DNA of 64,000 nucleotides, taken from assembly GCF_947581785.1 (NCBI RefSeq), contig NZ_CANPVO010000023.1, forward strand, positions 1-64,000, written 5' to 3'. How positions within the stretch are numbered: position 1 is the stretch's first letter; each line of letters starts with the position of its first letter. Of this stretch, positions 15,893 to 24,517 are shown one piece after another. The DNA is from Candidatus Palauibacter polyketidifaciens. Lineage in GTDB: Bacteria > Gemmatimonadota > Gemmatimonadetes > Palauibacterales > Palauibacteraceae. Below the pieces are notes generated by a model that ran no database searches, was not told where the DNA came from, and was given only the letters and a program-made list of their open reading frames with translations. A program made the translations under genes and the position numbers.

Positions 15893-17284
15893 TCAGATGA
15901 CCGGCCGGATCTCCCGCATCACCTTCCCGAAGGCGGACCGGATCTCGGCCTCGCCAGCGACCGATCCGCGCTCGACGCGCCGTTCCCCTCCGACGTACAC
16001 GGCCTCGATGTCGCGCTCGTCGCCGCCCACGAGCCACGCGTCCATGAGGGTCTCCCAGTCGTGTCCCAGCGTGTGGGGGCCTTCGCGATCCAGGACGACG
16101 AGGTCGGCTCGGTAGCCGGGTGCGATTCGCCCAAGGCGGCGCGATGCGCCATTGCCGGCCGCCGGGTCGGCGGGGGGCGCCGCGGCCTCGCCTCCGCCCT
16201 CCGCGAGCCACGACCAGATGACGGAGCCCGTGCCCGCTTCGGTGGCCAGGCGGGCCCGTCGCCGATCCCGCAGGCGCTGCCCGTATTCGAGTTGCCGCGC
16301 CTCCTCGATCGCGGAGATGCGGACGTTCGCGTCGGAGCCCGCCGCAGCCGCGCCACCGGCGAGAAAGTGCTCGCGGGCGGGGAAGATCCCGTCCCCCAGG
16401 TGGGCTTCCGTGATCGGACACAGGACGACCCTCGCCCCCGCGCTCCGTAGCCGGGCGCGCTCCGCCTCCGTGGCGTGCGTCGCGTGGACGAGACTCCAGC
16501 GCGGACCCAGCTCGACCGTGTCCGCGAGGAGATCGACCGGCGCGCGGCCGTGCGCCGCGAGGCATTCCTCGACCTCGAGTTCCTGCTCGCTGATGTGGAT
16601 GTGCAGCGGCGCCTCGCGGCCCAGCGTCGCGTCCACCGCCGTCACGAGTTCCGTCAGGTCGGCCGTGGGCACCGCCCGGAGGGAGTGCGGCGCCACACCG
16701 ACGACCGCCGGGCCCAACTCCTCGACTGTGGCCATGAATTCGTCCACCGAGCCGTGCGCGAAGCGCCGCTGTCCCGCGTGAGGCGCGGCTCCGTCGAAGC
16801 CGGCGGTCCGGTAGTAGACGGGCAGCAGACTGATGGGAAGGCCCACGTCCGCGGCCGCCGCGAGCACGGCTTGCGTCGTCTCGGGTCCACGCGCGCCGTC
16901 CGGGCCGTGATGCAGGTAGTGGAACTCCACCACGTGGGGGAAGCCCGCGCGCAGCATGCGGGCGTACCCGTGCCGGGCGACGGCGAACAGTTGCTCCGGG
17001 GTGATGGAGCCGGCCAGCCGGTACATGGCCCGGCGCCAACTCCAGAAGGAATCGTCCCCCCGAGCCTCTTCGCCGAAGCCGGCCAGGGCGCACTGGAAGA
17101 TGTGCGAGTGCGCGTTCGGCATGCCGGGGACCGCGAGGCCTCCGTCCCAGGGGGCGCCGCCGGGCCGGACGGACCGAACCGCCAGGATCGTGCCGTCGGG
17201 AGCGACGTCGATCGACCGGTCCCGCTCGAGCCCTCCGGGGCCCAGGATGGCGCGAAACCTCAGCGTGCGGCTCTTGGTACTCAC
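15893..17284 (-). CDS. hutF: formimidoylglutamate deiminase HutF-like
   Basis: A zinc amidohydrolase (about 463 residues from GTG 17284) that would convert formiminoglutamate to formylglutamate and ammonia in histidine breakdown. Metal ligands appear in GMPNAHSHIFQ, PLHIHISEQ, LVHATHA and AGSDANVR. The substrate-region motif EFHYLHH is characteristic of HutF. An upstream start at 17338 would add 18 residues of low plausibility (it runs into the divergent promoter region). No hutH, hutU, hutI or hutG is present in the window, so the pathway must be completed elsewhere. Confidence 0.82.
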   Translation of the reverse strand: MSTKSRTLRFRAILGPGGLERDRSIDVAPDGTILAVRSVRPGGAPWDGGLAVPGMPNAHSHIFQCALAGFGEEARGDDSFWSWRRAMYRLAGSITPEQLFAVARHGYARMLRAGFPHVVEFHYLHHGPDGARGPETTQAVLAAAADVGLPISLLPVYYRTAGFDGAAPHAGQRRFAHGSVDEFMATVEELGPAVVGVAPHSLRAVPTADLTELVTAVDATLGREAPLHIHISEQELEVEECLAAHGRAPVDLLADTVELGPRWSLVHATHATEAERARLRSAGARVVLCPITEAHLGDGIFPAREHFLAGGAAAAGSDANVRISAIEEARQLEYGQRLRDRRRARLATEAGTGSVIWSWLAEGGGEAAAPPADPAAGNGASRRLGRIAPGYRADLVVLDREGPHTLGHDWETLMDAWLVGGDERDIEAVYVGGERRVERGSVAGEAEIRSAFGKVMREIRPVI

Positions 17285-17383
17285 GGCTCCGACAATACAC
17301 GGCGGTCGGCCGGCGCGGGTAGCCCACCGATACACCATCCGCCCTCCGCGCGTTATCTCTTAGGATCTTCGGAGATGCTCACG

Positions 17384-20300
17384 ATGGACCTCGCGGGAAT
17401 CGTGCCGGCGGGCCGTTGCGCCGGACATGCCCTCAGCATGAGGAGAATCGCCTTGAGTCGCCTTGTCGGCGTTGCGTTGATCGGCCTTCTCGCGGGGCTC
17501 GCGGGCCACCCGTCCATCGTCTCCGCCCAGGGGGTGACGACCGCGGGCGTGGCCGGGCGCGTGATCGACGCCGACGGAGCCCCCGTGGCCGGAGCCCGGG
17601 TCGAGTTCCGCCACACCGAGACCGGCGCCACCCACACGGTCCTGAGCGACAACCTGGGCCGTTTCAGCCTCGCCAATCTGCGGCCCGGCGGGCCCTACAC
17701 GCTGGAGGTCGCGCGCATCGGGCTCAACCCGGCGACGCGGGAGGGTCTGACGCTCATCGCCGGACAGCGGCTGCGGCTCGAGGTTCAACTCTCCGAGACG
17801 GCGGTCCCCCTGCCCGAACTCTCCGTTCGCGTCGAGACGGATCCCGAGTTCGACCCCACCCGCATGGGCTCGACGACGGTCGTCGACCGGGAGACGCTCG
17901 AGACGCTCCCCACGATCTCCAGGGACTTCACGGGATTCGCCCGACTCTCTCCGCTCGTGGCGGTGGACGAGATGGGGACCTCCGTGGCCGGATCGAACAT
18001 CCGCTTCAACAACATCCAGGTGGACGGCGCCCTCAACCAGGACGTCTTCGGCCTCTCGCCGACGGGGGTGGCCGGCGGACAGGCCAGGGGGCGCGTCATT
18101 CCGCTCGCGGCGATCGAGGAACTGCAGGTCCTCACCGCGCCCTACGACGTGCGCCAGTCCGGGTTCACCGGGGGCGTTCTCAACGCGGTCACGCGCACGG
18201 GAAGCAACGACTTCCGCGGCTCGGCGTTCGGCTTCTTCCGCAACGACGCGCTCGTCGGCGACGCGGTTATCGGCGGGATCCCGCGCGCGCCCGGCGATCT
18301 GGAGAACGCCTTTGCGGGCTTCGATCTCGGCGGGCCGATCCTGCGCGACCGCCTGCACTTCTTCGTCGCGGGCGAACTTGAGAGCAGGACGCGACCGCCC
18401 GATGGCTTCACGGTCGGCATCGATGACCTCGTGCGCACGAAGCTGGACCCCGACTCGGTCAACCGCGTATCCGGGATCCTCCGGGGCTACGGCGCGGAAG
18501 CGGGCGAGGCCGGCCTCTACACGCTCGAGAACAACCTCGCCAACCTGTTCGCGCGCGTGGACGCCCGCCCCAACGCGGACCACTCCCTCATGTTCCGCTA
18601 CAACCTCGCCTACGCCGCCGACGACCCGGCGACGAACCGACTTCCCGGCGACGCCTACGAGATGTCGTCCACGGGACGGGAGATCGAGTCCCGGAACCAG
18701 TCGTTCGGAGCGCAGTGGCTCGCGACGCTGAGTCCACGGCTCTCGAACGACCTCATGGTGAACGTGCAGTTCCTGCGCGACCGGGAAACCGCGAACTCCC
18801 TCTATCCCCGCGTCGAGGTCGGCCTCCAGGCGGGCGTGCCGGGGGCGGGGTTCCGGCGCGAGTTGCGCCTCGGGTCCAACTACTCCGGGCCGGACGGGGA
18901 ACTCGACCAGAACATCCTGCAGGTCACGAACGCGCTCACCTTCTCGCTCGGTGACCACCATCTCACGCTGGGGGCCGGGTTCGAGCGCTTTTCGATCCGA
19001 CGCGAGTATCTGCCGGGCAGCCTCGGCAGCTACTACTTCCGGTCGCTGGCGGACCTCGAGGCGAACGCCCCGGAGGAATACGTCGTCCACGTGCCGCTCT
19101 CGGAGGACGCCGGCACCTCGGACTTCGACGTGCACCAGTTGTCGGCCTTCGTGCAGGAGGAGGCCCGGATCGGGGAGCGGCTGAACGTTCGGGTCGGCCT
19201 GCGGATGGACGTGCCGCTGATGCCCGACGCGCCGGCGCACAACCCGGACGTGGAGCGGTCGTTCGGCTTCAGCACGAGCGACCTGCCGGGCGGCACGGTC
19301 CTCTTCTCCCCGCGGGCGGGCTTCAACCTCGGTCTCGGCGGGGACCGCACGACGCAGATCCGCGGCGGGATGGGGCTGTTCACCGGCCGGCCACCCTTCG
19401 CGTGGCTCGCGAACGCCTATCAGAACACAGGGCTCTCGTCGGTTTTCGTGACCTGCCGGCGGCGGAATCTCGGCGTTCCCGATCCCGAGATCGTCCCCGC
19501 GTTCGATCCTCTCGCGCCTCCCCCGACCCTCTGCGTGGACGGCACGGGCGGCGAGTCCGCGGTCCCCATCGTCACGCTGTTCGACCCGGATTTCCGCTTT
19601 CCGCGCGACTTCAAGGCCTCGCTCGCCGTCGACCAGCGCCTGCCGGGGGGATTCGTCCTCTCGCTCGAGGGGATCTACACCCGCTCCGTGAACCAGATCG
19701 CGTTCCAGGATCTGAACATCGGCCCCGCCCTCCCCGCGGCTGACCGCACGGAGGCGAACGGGTTCACCTACGGCTTCGGCTTCGGGACCCGAGAGACCTT
19801 CGCCGACCCCGGCGCCGGGAGCCAGTTCGTCGATCCACCGCCGGGCGAGCCGCCGGGCGAGCGGGAGCCGATCTTTCTCCCCCGACGCGTCGATCCGGGC
19901 TTCGGACAGGTCATCAAGATCGGCGACCGGCCCCTGAACTTCTCGTACGCCCTGAGCGCGCGGCTCCGGAAACAGTTCGGCAATCGGCTTTCCGTCGACG
20001 TGGGCTACGCCTTCAACCGTTCCGCCGACGTGCGCAGTCTTTCTTCGCTCGATGCGATCGCGAACTTCGGCTACACCGCGGTCGAGGGCGATCCGAACGA
20101 TCCCCAGCGGCAGGCCTCTCTCTTCGACCGGCCGCACCGCCTCGTGGCGAGCGCGACGGCCGCCCTGCCGGAACTCATGGGGGGCGGCCGCCTGTCCGTG
20201 CTCTACGTGGGACAGTCGGGGCGGCCCTACTCGTACGTGTATGCGGACGACATCAACGGGGACGCCTATCCCGGGTACGGCCGGGCGCTCGACCTCGCGA

Positions 20301-20803
20301 ACGACCTCATCTTCGTGACCGGCGCGGCGTTCGACTTCCCCGGAGGGGGACGGACCCCGGTCAGCGGCATCCTCTTCGAGCAACTCGTCGCGCAGGAACC
20401 CTGTCTGCAGGCGAACCGGCTGCGGATTCTGCACCGGAACGCCTGCCGGACGCCGTGGTCGCACCAACTGGATTTCCGCTTCAGCCAGCCCATCCAGCTG
20501 GGCGGCGCGGAGGTCACCGTGACGCTCGACGTGCTCAACGTCCTCAACCTGGTGAATCGCGATTGGGGACAAGTCCAGACCGTGAACCCCGTCGTGCAGT
20601 TGCTGACCGTCGAAGACCGGATCGAAGACGACTTCGACCTTCAGAACATGCTGCCCGAACCGGACGACCCGCTCCGCGCCCGCTACGCCGGACCGCTCCA
20701 GACGAGCGACACGGGCGGCGTGCGCGCCTCGGTGCCCTACCTGCCGCAGATCGGCGCTTCGCAGTGGCAGGCCCAGTTCGGCATCGGCATCCGCTTCCGC
20801 TAG
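17384..20803 (+). CDS. Oar-like TonB-dependent outer membrane receptor
   Basis: A 1139-residue outer-membrane transporter. A signal peptide (RRIALSRLVGVALIGLLAG, ending near SAQG) is followed by a carboxypeptidase-regulatory-like domain (GVAGRVIDADGAPVAGARVEF through YTLEVARIGL), a plug domain (residues about 160-280, with IRFNNIQVDG and APYDVRQSGFTGG) and a large 22-strand-type barrel ending in FGIGIRFR. This domain order is that of Oar-like receptors that take up large ligands such as peptides. GGAG lies 9 bases before ATG 17384; ATG 17438 would start directly at the signal peptide and is equally possible. The surface protein gene follows 59 bp later. Confidence 0.88.
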   Translation: MDLAGIVPAGRCAGHALSMRRIALSRLVGVALIGLLAGLAGHPSIVSAQGVTTAGVAGRVIDADGAPVAGARVEFRHTETGATHTVLSDNLGRFSLANLRPGGPYTLEVARIGLNPATREGLTLIAGQRLRLEVQLSETAVPLPELSVRVETDPEFDPTRMGSTTVVDRETLETLPTISRDFTGFARLSPLVAVDEMGTSVAGSNIRFNNIQVDGALNQDVFGLSPTGVAGGQARGRVIPLAAIEELQVLTAPYDVRQSGFTGGVLNAVTRTGSNDFRGSAFGFFRNDALVGDAVIGGIPRAPGDLENAFAGFDLGGPILRDRLHFFVAGELESRTRPPDGFTVGIDDLVRTKLDPDSVNRVSGILRGYGAEAGEAGLYTLENNLANLFARVDARPNADHSLMFRYNLAYAADDPATNRLPGDAYEMSSTGREIESRNQSFGAQWLATLSPRLSNDLMVNVQFLRDRETANSLYPRVEVGLQAGVPGAGFRRELRLGSNYSGPDGELDQNILQVTNALTFSLGDHHLTLGAGFERFSIRREYLPGSLGSYYFRSLADLEANAPEEYVVHVPLSEDAGTSDFDVHQLSAFVQEEARIGERLNVRVGLRMDVPLMPDAPAHNPDVERSFGFSTSDLPGGTVLFSPRAGFNLGLGGDRTTQIRGGMGLFTGRPPFAWLANAYQNTGLSSVFVTCRRRNLGVPDPEIVPAFDPLAPPPTLCVDGTGGESAVPIVTLFDPDFRFPRDFKASLAVDQRLPGGFVLSLEGIYTRSVNQIAFQDLNIGPALPAADRTEANGFTYGFGFGTRETFADPGAGSQFVDPPPGEPPGEREPIFLPRRVDPGFGQVIKIGDRPLNFSYALSARLRKQFGNRLSVDVGYAFNRSADVRSLSSLDAIANFGYTAVEGDPNDPQRQASLFDRPHRLVASATAALPELMGGGRLSVLYVGQSGRPYSYVYADDINGDAYPGYGRALDLANDLIFVTGAAFDFPGGGRTPVSGILFEQLVAQEPCLQANRLRILHRNACRTPWSHQLDFRFSQPIQLGGAEVTVTLDVLNVLNLVNRDWGQVQTVNPVVQLLTVEDRIEDDFDLQNMLPEPDDPLRARYAGPLQTSDTGGVRASVPYLPQIGASQWQAQFGIGIRFR

Positions 20804-20862
20804 CACGGTCGGCGGGGATAGGTTCCGCCGCTCGACCCTCCGCAACCCCTGGAGTCAGTACC

Positions 20863-23316
20863 ATGCGACCACGTCATCTCGCTCTTCTCGTTTCCCTCGT
20901 TCCCTTCGCTGCGGCGGCGCCGGCGGCCGCGCAGACTCATGCCGGCGGCCTGAACCATGCCGCCGGGGCACCGGTCATCGGCTTCGGAGCGGCCGCGGCC
21001 GTTTCCGGCGACGAGATCTTCGTCTCGCGGCCGGGCGAGTTCGCGGCGTTCCCCATGCCGGGTTCCGAACCCGGCAGCGTGCACATATTCCGGCGCGGCG
21101 AGGAGGGCTGGGTGGAGGTCGCCACGATACCGGCCCCGAGCGGAGTGTACGGAGACGGTTTCGGGGAGGCGCTGGCGGTCGAGGGCGACATCCTCGTGGT
21201 CGGCGCCCCGAGGGAGAACGAGAGCCGGGGCGCCGCGTACGTCTTTGTCCGTGAAGGCACCATGTGGAGTTCCCGGGAGCGGCTGGAGGCGCCGGACGCA
21301 ATGCCGGGAGACGTCTTCGGTTCCTCGATCGCCGTGGGGGCCGGGGGTCAGTTCGGGGTGATCGGCGCTCCGGGGCGCGGCGCCAGCGGTTCGGTGTTCG
21401 CCTACGTGCAGTCCGACATGGGGCTGACGTCCGTTGAACTGACCGGGTCCGACGCCCCGGCGGACGCCCGTTTCGGGGCGGCCGTCAGCGTCGAGGGCGA
21501 CCTGGCCCTCGTGGGCGCGCCCGGGCCGTTCGCGCTCAGCCAGTTCACACCGCCCGCGCCACCGCAGGCCGGGACCGGCTACCTGTTCCGCCGCAGCGGC
21601 ACCGAATGGGATGAGGTCGCCCGGTTGACCCCGGCCGGCGGCATGGTGGCCGGCCTGTCCGCGGTGCTCATGGAGGGAGACGCATACCTCGGCTCTCCGC
21701 TCGCCAACCAGGCGCAGGGCTCCGTCTTCCGGTTCGCGGCGGGCGACGATGGGACGTGGTCGCAAACGGGGTCGATCGCGGCTGCGTCGCCGTCTCCGGC
21801 GGCCTTCTTCGGCTACGCCCTCGCCGGGGCGGGCGGGCGACTCGTGGTCGGGGCGCCGGGCACGAACGCCTTCGCGGGCGCGGCGCACGTCCTCGGAGCG
21901 GGGGACGACGGCGAGTGGAGTGAAGAGACCCTGCTGCGGGGCGAAACCCGGGGGCTCATGGGCTTCATGGGCAACTCCGTGGCAGGAGGCGACGGCTTCG
22001 CTGTGGTCGGGGCGCCCGGCTCCGAGTTCTTCGAGGGCATCGGCTTCGTGTTCGAGCGCGACGCGGGCGGCGCGTGGAGCGAGGCCGCTCCCATCCACGA
22101 GACCGAACTGGGCCTGGCCGCCGTCAGGGGCGAAGAGATGCGATGCTCGGACGACGGGACGGTCGCCGGCTTCGACTGCTCCGAGGTGGACCTCGTCTCC
22201 TTCCTCCCGGCGCGGGAAGTCGGGGGCGGACGCGGGATCATGGTCAGCGACATCTGGGGCTGGGTGGATCCGCAGACGGGCCGCGAGTACGCGATCCTCG
22301 GGCGGTTCGACGGGACCTCCTTCATCGACGTGACCGACGCCGGGAATCCCGTCTATCTCGGGAACCTTCCCCTCACCGAGGGCGCGATGCCGAACCTGTG
22401 GCGCGACATGAAGGTGTATGCGGACCACACCTTCATCGTGGCGGACAACGCGGGCGAACACGGGATGCAGGTGTTCGACCTCAGGCGGCTGCGGGACGTG
22501 ACCAATCCCCCGGTGGATTTCGACGAGGACGCGCACTACGCCGAGTTCGCCTCCGCGCACAACGTCGTCATCAACGAGGCGTCGGGTTTCGCCTACGTGG
22601 TGGGCGGCAGCGGCGGCGGCGAAACGTGCGGCGGCGCGCTGCACATGGTGGACATCCGCGATCCGCGGAACCCGACGTTCGCCGGCTGTTTCGCGGACCC
22701 CGAGACGGGGAACGCCGGATCGGGCGGCTATACGCACGACGCGCAGTGCGTGATGTACGAGGGTCCCGACGCCGACTACGCGGGCCGCGAAGTGTGCTTC
22801 AACGCGAGCGCGACGAAGCTCGGCATCGGAGATGTGACCGACAAGGACAACCCGACGCCGATCTCGAACGCCGCCTATCCGAACGTGGCCTATTCCCACC
22901 AGGGGTGGCTGTCGGAGGACCAGCGCTACTTCTACCTGAACGACGAACTCGACGAGCTGTCGGGCGGGGTGACGGGGACCCGGACGCTCGTATGGGACGT
23001 GGCGGATCTGGACGATCCGGTGCTCGTGAGGGAGTTCGTGCAGGACAACGCGGCGTCGGACCACAACCTCTACATCCGCGACAACCTCATGTACCAGTCG
23101 AACTACGTGAGCGGACTCCGGATCTTCGACATCTCCGACCCGGAGAACCCGGTGCCGGCCGGCTTCTTCGACACGGTGCCGGGGAGCCCGGACGCGCCCG
23201 GATTCGCCGGATCGTGGAGCAACTACCCGTTCTTCCCCTCCGGGAACATCATCGTGTCGAGCATGCGCGAGGGGCTGTTCGTGCTCAGGAAGCGGGAGAC
23301 CGCCCTCGTGCCCTAG
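20863..23316 (+). CDS. secreted FG-GAP/choice-of-anchor-B surface protein
   Basis: An 817-residue exported protein. After a signal peptide (LALLVSLVPFAAAAPAAAQ) the first half holds FG-GAP-like beta-propeller blades (FGAAAAVSGDEIFV, FGEALAVEGDILVVGAP, FGSSIAVGAGGQFGVIGAP, FGYALAGAGGRLVVGAP). From about residue 470 the second half is a LVIVD-type propeller of the choice-of-anchor-B family: SFIDVTDAGNPVYLGNLP, THDAQCVMYEGPD, SHQGWLSED, LRIFDISDPENPVPAGFFD. Both halves suit cell-surface binding of sugars or partner proteins. It follows the Oar-like receptor on the same strand, and CGGCGG/CCGCCG (20810-20830) could form a hairpin between them. GGAG is 8 bases before the ATG. Confidence 0.85.
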   Translation: MRPRHLALLVSLVPFAAAAPAAAQTHAGGLNHAAGAPVIGFGAAAAVSGDEIFVSRPGEFAAFPMPGSEPGSVHIFRRGEEGWVEVATIPAPSGVYGDGFGEALAVEGDILVVGAPRENESRGAAYVFVREGTMWSSRERLEAPDAMPGDVFGSSIAVGAGGQFGVIGAPGRGASGSVFAYVQSDMGLTSVELTGSDAPADARFGAAVSVEGDLALVGAPGPFALSQFTPPAPPQAGTGYLFRRSGTEWDEVARLTPAGGMVAGLSAVLMEGDAYLGSPLANQAQGSVFRFAAGDDGTWSQTGSIAAASPSPAAFFGYALAGAGGRLVVGAPGTNAFAGAAHVLGAGDDGEWSEETLLRGETRGLMGFMGNSVAGGDGFAVVGAPGSEFFEGIGFVFERDAGGAWSEAAPIHETELGLAAVRGEEMRCSDDGTVAGFDCSEVDLVSFLPAREVGGGRGIMVSDIWGWVDPQTGREYAILGRFDGTSFIDVTDAGNPVYLGNLPLTEGAMPNLWRDMKVYADHTFIVADNAGEHGMQVFDLRRLRDVTNPPVDFDEDAHYAEFASAHNVVINEASGFAYVVGGSGGGETCGGALHMVDIRDPRNPTFAGCFADPETGNAGSGGYTHDAQCVMYEGPDADYAGREVCFNASATKLGIGDVTDKDNPTPISNAAYPNVAYSHQGWLSEDQRYFYLNDELDELSGGVTGTRTLVWDVADLDDPVLVREFVQDNAASDHNLYIRDNLMYQSNYVSGLRIFDISDPENPVPAGFFDTVPGSPDAPGFAGSWSNYPFFPSGNIIVSSMREGLFVLRKRETALVP

Positions 23317-23340
23317 CAGCCCCCAGGTTCGGGTCGGCAG

Positions 23341-23739
23341 TCATGAGACGGTCTCCACCAGGTCCGCGTCGACGATCCTGCGGTCGTGGGTTAGCAGCGT
23401 GGCGCCCAACACTCGTGCTGTCGCGACGAGGATCCGGTCCGCGGGGTCCCTGTGGAACGAAGCGGGAAGGGCCGAGAGTTCCGCCGCAACGGCGGGAGAG
23501 ATCCCCTGTCGCCTGACGAGAGGCGGAGCCACCGCCTTCTCCAGCCACTCGCGCAACGGGATGGCGAGCTTGACCCGGCCAAGATCGTGGAGCATCGCCA
23601 CTTCCCACAGCGAGATGTCCGATACGAGCAACGGCGACTCCGCGTGCGCGGAGCTGACGATCCGCCGCTGCCGCGGGGAGAGTCTCGAACTGTCGTTCAG
23701 CCACCAGATCAGGACGTGCGTATCAAGCAGCGCCGTCAT
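23341..23739 (-). CDS. PIN-domain toxin (VapC-like)
   Basis: A 132-residue PIN ribonuclease. The acidic residues for the metal site are in LLDTHVLIWW (Asp6), DISLWEVAML (Glu) and DPADRILVATA (Asp), followed by LLTHDRRI. As a toxin it would cut RNA and stop growth until neutralised by the antitoxin. Its start overlaps the end of the antitoxin gene by 17 bp, so both are translated from one message. The substrate RNA cannot be told from sequence. Confidence 0.88.
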   Translation of the reverse strand: MTALLDTHVLIWWLNDSSRLSPRQRRIVSSAHAESPLLVSDISLWEVAMLHDLGRVKLAIPLREWLEKAVAPPLVRRQGISPAVAAELSALPASFHRDPADRILVATARVLGATLLTHDRRIVDADLVETVS

Positions 23740-23974
23740 GGCCGAGGCTCTCCCAGTAGTCTTCCGGAACGGCCGGCCCGATGATGTCGCCGACGACGGT
23801 CACGGTTCCCTTCAGTTCCATTTGCGGGTGCTCGGCCCGGGCTCGGGTCGGTGGCCACAGTTCAGCCACCGGCCTGCCGCGCTTGAGGATGACGACGCGT
23901 TCCCCCGTCTCGCTGACACGGTCGAGGATGGCGAGGCAGCGGGCCTTGAAATCGGATGCGTTGATCGTTTCCAT
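23723..23974 (-). CDS. Phd/YefM-type antitoxin
   Basis: An 83-residue antitoxin. The first 50 residues (INASDFKARCLAILDRVSETGERVVILKRGRPVAEL) are a Phd/YefM DNA-binding dimer domain; the rest is a toxin-binding tail rich in charged and aromatic residues (EDYWESLGHD). It is encoded first in the operon, as usual. The start codon sits inside a perfect palindrome and no ribosome site is visible, so the message may be leaderless. Confidence 0.88.
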   Translation of the reverse strand: METINASDFKARCLAILDRVSETGERVVILKRGRPVAELWPPTRARAEHPQMELKGTVTVVGDIIGPAVPEDYWESLGHDGAA

Positions 23975-24010
23975 CTGACCAGTATTGATGACTGGTCAGA
24001 TCGTTGTCAA
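23973..24010 (-). promoter_or_regulatory. autoregulated promoter/operator of the toxin-antitoxin operon
   Basis: On the minus strand TTGACA (24005-24010) is followed after 18 bases by AATACT (23981-23986), placing the transcript start at or near the A of the antitoxin ATG. Overlying this is a perfect inverted repeat with 11-bp arms, ATCTGACCAGT (23973-23983) and ACTGGTCAGAT (23991-24001), separated by 7 bases. Antitoxin binding there would cover the -10 element and the start codon. Confidence 0.65.
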
Positions 24011-24029
24011 GGCATCCCGCGCTCGTGCG

Positions 24030-24506
24030 TCAGTCGAGCGACTCCATGAAGCGTACCTCGATCCGCAGGTAGCTCGCGCCCCCGCCCGGGACGTCGGCGA
24101 AGATCTCGCCCCATTCCGGGGTGCCGAGCACCTGGGGGAGCTTCTCGTCGCGCTCCGCCTTCGACGCCCAGCGGATGACCCACGTGACGTTCCCCGGCCC
24201 GAGTTCGTCCTGCTCGGCGCCCCGCACCTCGGCGGGGATCCCCGAGTCGATCCAGAACCCGGCGATGTCCAGGTGCTCGCGCAGATAGCGGATATACTCG
24301 CCTTTCGCGACCTCCGCGTACTCCTCGAAACGGGCCGGGTCGAAGTGATAGGTCCGGACCTCGTAGACCCCCCCGGACTCCGCTGCCGCCTCCTCCGCGC
24401 CGCCCGTGGCCGGTTCGATCCGCGTGCCCTCGCCGAAGCAGGCCGAGAGGGCCGTGAGCGCGAGCGCGGCCGTCGCGAGTCCGATGATTCGAGTGCGAAG
24501 CTTCAT
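24030..24506 (-). CDS. NIPSNAP-family lipoprotein
   Basis: A 158-residue lipoprotein: signal peptide with lipobox ALSAC (Cys23), an Ala/Glu-rich linker, then a NIPSNAP domain of the dimeric alpha/beta-barrel type (VYEVRTYHFDPARFEEYAE through VTWVIRWASKAERDE). Family members bind small ligands or act as enzymes of unclear substrate. Its start is 11 bp after the stop of the exported aminotransferase, so the two form an operon and probably act together outside the cytoplasm. Confidence 0.8.
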   Translation of the reverse strand: MKLRTRIIGLATAALALTALSACFGEGTRIEPATGGAEEAAAESGGVYEVRTYHFDPARFEEYAEVAKGEYIRYLREHLDIAGFWIDSGIPAEVRGAEQDELGPGNVTWVIRWASKAERDEKLPQVLGTPEWGEIFADVPGGGASYLRIEVRFMESLD

Positions 24507-24517
24507 GGCTCCTCCCG

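Noticed and set aside
20810-20830. Intrinsic terminator between the receptor and the anchor-B gene
   Set aside because: The CGGCGG/CCGCCG arms lack a following T-run; at most it is a weak hairpin in the leader.
17360-20845. An 1161-codon frame opposite the Oar-like receptor
   Set aside because: It is Arg/Glu/Val-rich, lacks any fold signature and is explained as the antisense shadow of a long GC-rich gene.
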